This document shows positions 5,086 through 5,319 of a DNA stretch of 5,319 bases, in pieces. The stretch is from Acidobacteriota bacterium (GTDB lineage Bacteria > Acidobacteriota > Vicinamibacteria > Vicinamibacterales > 2-12-FULL-66-21), in contig JACCXG010000519.1 in the NCBI GenBank assembly GCA_013697225.1, positions 1 through 5,319 of the forward strand. Direction: 5' to 3'. The notes beneath the pieces are model-generated. The model saw nothing but the letters and a program-made list of their open reading frames with translations. It was not told where the DNA came from and ran no database searches. The translations under genes were made by a program, and so were the position numbers. How positions within the stretch are numbered: position 1 is the stretch's first letter; every line of letters begins with the position of its first letter.

Positions 5086-5319
5086 TCACCGCTTGGAGAC
5101 GGTGATATCGCCCGAGAAGGTGGTGAGATTCAGAAAGGCGCTGCCGTCGCCATACACGCCGCGGACGGTCCGCTGCCGGCCCCCGGGCCTCCCGTCGCCC
5201 GCTCCTCCCTTTTCAAGAGGGAAGTCGGAGTGGACCGACCCGCTGAAGGATGTCGCCTCAATCTGGAAACCAGGGTTCCCCGCCACGCCCACGCTGATGT
5301 CGCCGGAGTGAGAGTTCAG
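5086..5319 (-). CDS. DUF4097 family protein, C-terminal part (5'-partial)
   Basis: The frame is open from the window edge at 5319 to a TGA at 5086-5088 and gives 77 residues. It shows the repeating beta-strand pattern of DUF4097 (putative adhesin-like, right-handed beta-structure): LNSHSGDISVGV, then FQIEATSFSGSVHSDFP, then GDGSAFLNLTTFSGDITVSK at the end. The recurring SGDI/FSG turns spaced along strands and the closing FSGDI strand are typical of the family's C-terminus. A Gly/Arg-rich loop (PLEKGG to RQRTVRG) separates two repeats. Proteins of this family are usually exported or membrane-anchored and often sit near anti-sigma or membrane genes; their exact function is unclear. It lies upstream of the exported-protein gene on the same strand, with 97 bases between them. 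The start and any signal sequence are outside the window. Confidence 0.82.
   Translation of the reverse strand: MNSHSGDISVGVAGNPGFQIEATSFSGSVHSDFPLEKGGAGDGRPGGRQRTVRGVYGDGSAFLNLTTFSGDITVSKR

Noticed and set aside
4527..5105. Plus-strand 192-codon frame opposite the exported-protein gene
   Set aside because: Arg/His-rich antisense translation; the minus strand has a signal peptide, ribosome binding site and promoter in this place.

Overview
This GC-rich window has long stretches of third-position G/C, compact genes and no mobile elements, and it looks like chromosomal DNA of a rod-shaped bacterium with a Gram-negative style envelope. The order PBP2 - RodA - RNase G, an exported protein of unknown family, a DUF4097 protein and a GGGCGTT/GGGAGTT heptamer repeat together suggest an Acidobacteriota (Vicinamibacteria-like) genome. 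That placement is an inference from gene content and memory; nothing in the window proves it.

Layout. (1) Bases 1-1286, plus strand: the 3' part of mrdA (penicillin-binding protein 2), cut by the window edge but with the whole transpeptidase domain. (2) 1356-2465, plus: rodA, the SEDS glycan polymerase that partners PBP2. (3) 2466-2762: a 297-base gap holding a heptamer inverted repeat, a GC-rich hairpin, an unexpected short reading frame with a good ribosome binding site, and a possible hairpin over the ribosome binding site of the next gene. (4) 2763-4391, plus: an RNase E/G family endoribonuclease of RNase G type with an acidic insertion in its S1 domain. (5) 4392-4481: a short convergent gap that opens with a strong Shine-Dalgarno sequence leading to no recognisable gene. 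(6) 4482-4988, minus: a 168-residue exported protein of unknown function, with its own probable promoter. (7) 5086-5319, minus: the C-terminal end of a DUF4097 family protein, cut by the window edge.

How the genes work together. PBP2 (transpeptidase) and RodA (glycosyltransferase) form the core synthase of the elongasome, which builds side-wall peptidoglycan under MreB/MreC/MreD; mre genes probably lie upstream of base 1. RNase G is a common neighbour of this cluster (its E. coli gene, also called cafA, lies next to mreBCD) and works in rRNA maturation and mRNA decay. The 297-base structured gap suggests that it may be expressed separately from rodA. The two minus-strand genes converge on rng and belong to a different unit.

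The core genes are ordinary. The least explained parts are the rodA-rng intergenic region, the orphan Shine-Dalgarno sequence after rng, and the uncharacterised exported protein. I see no clear evidence of a wholly new multi-gene system.
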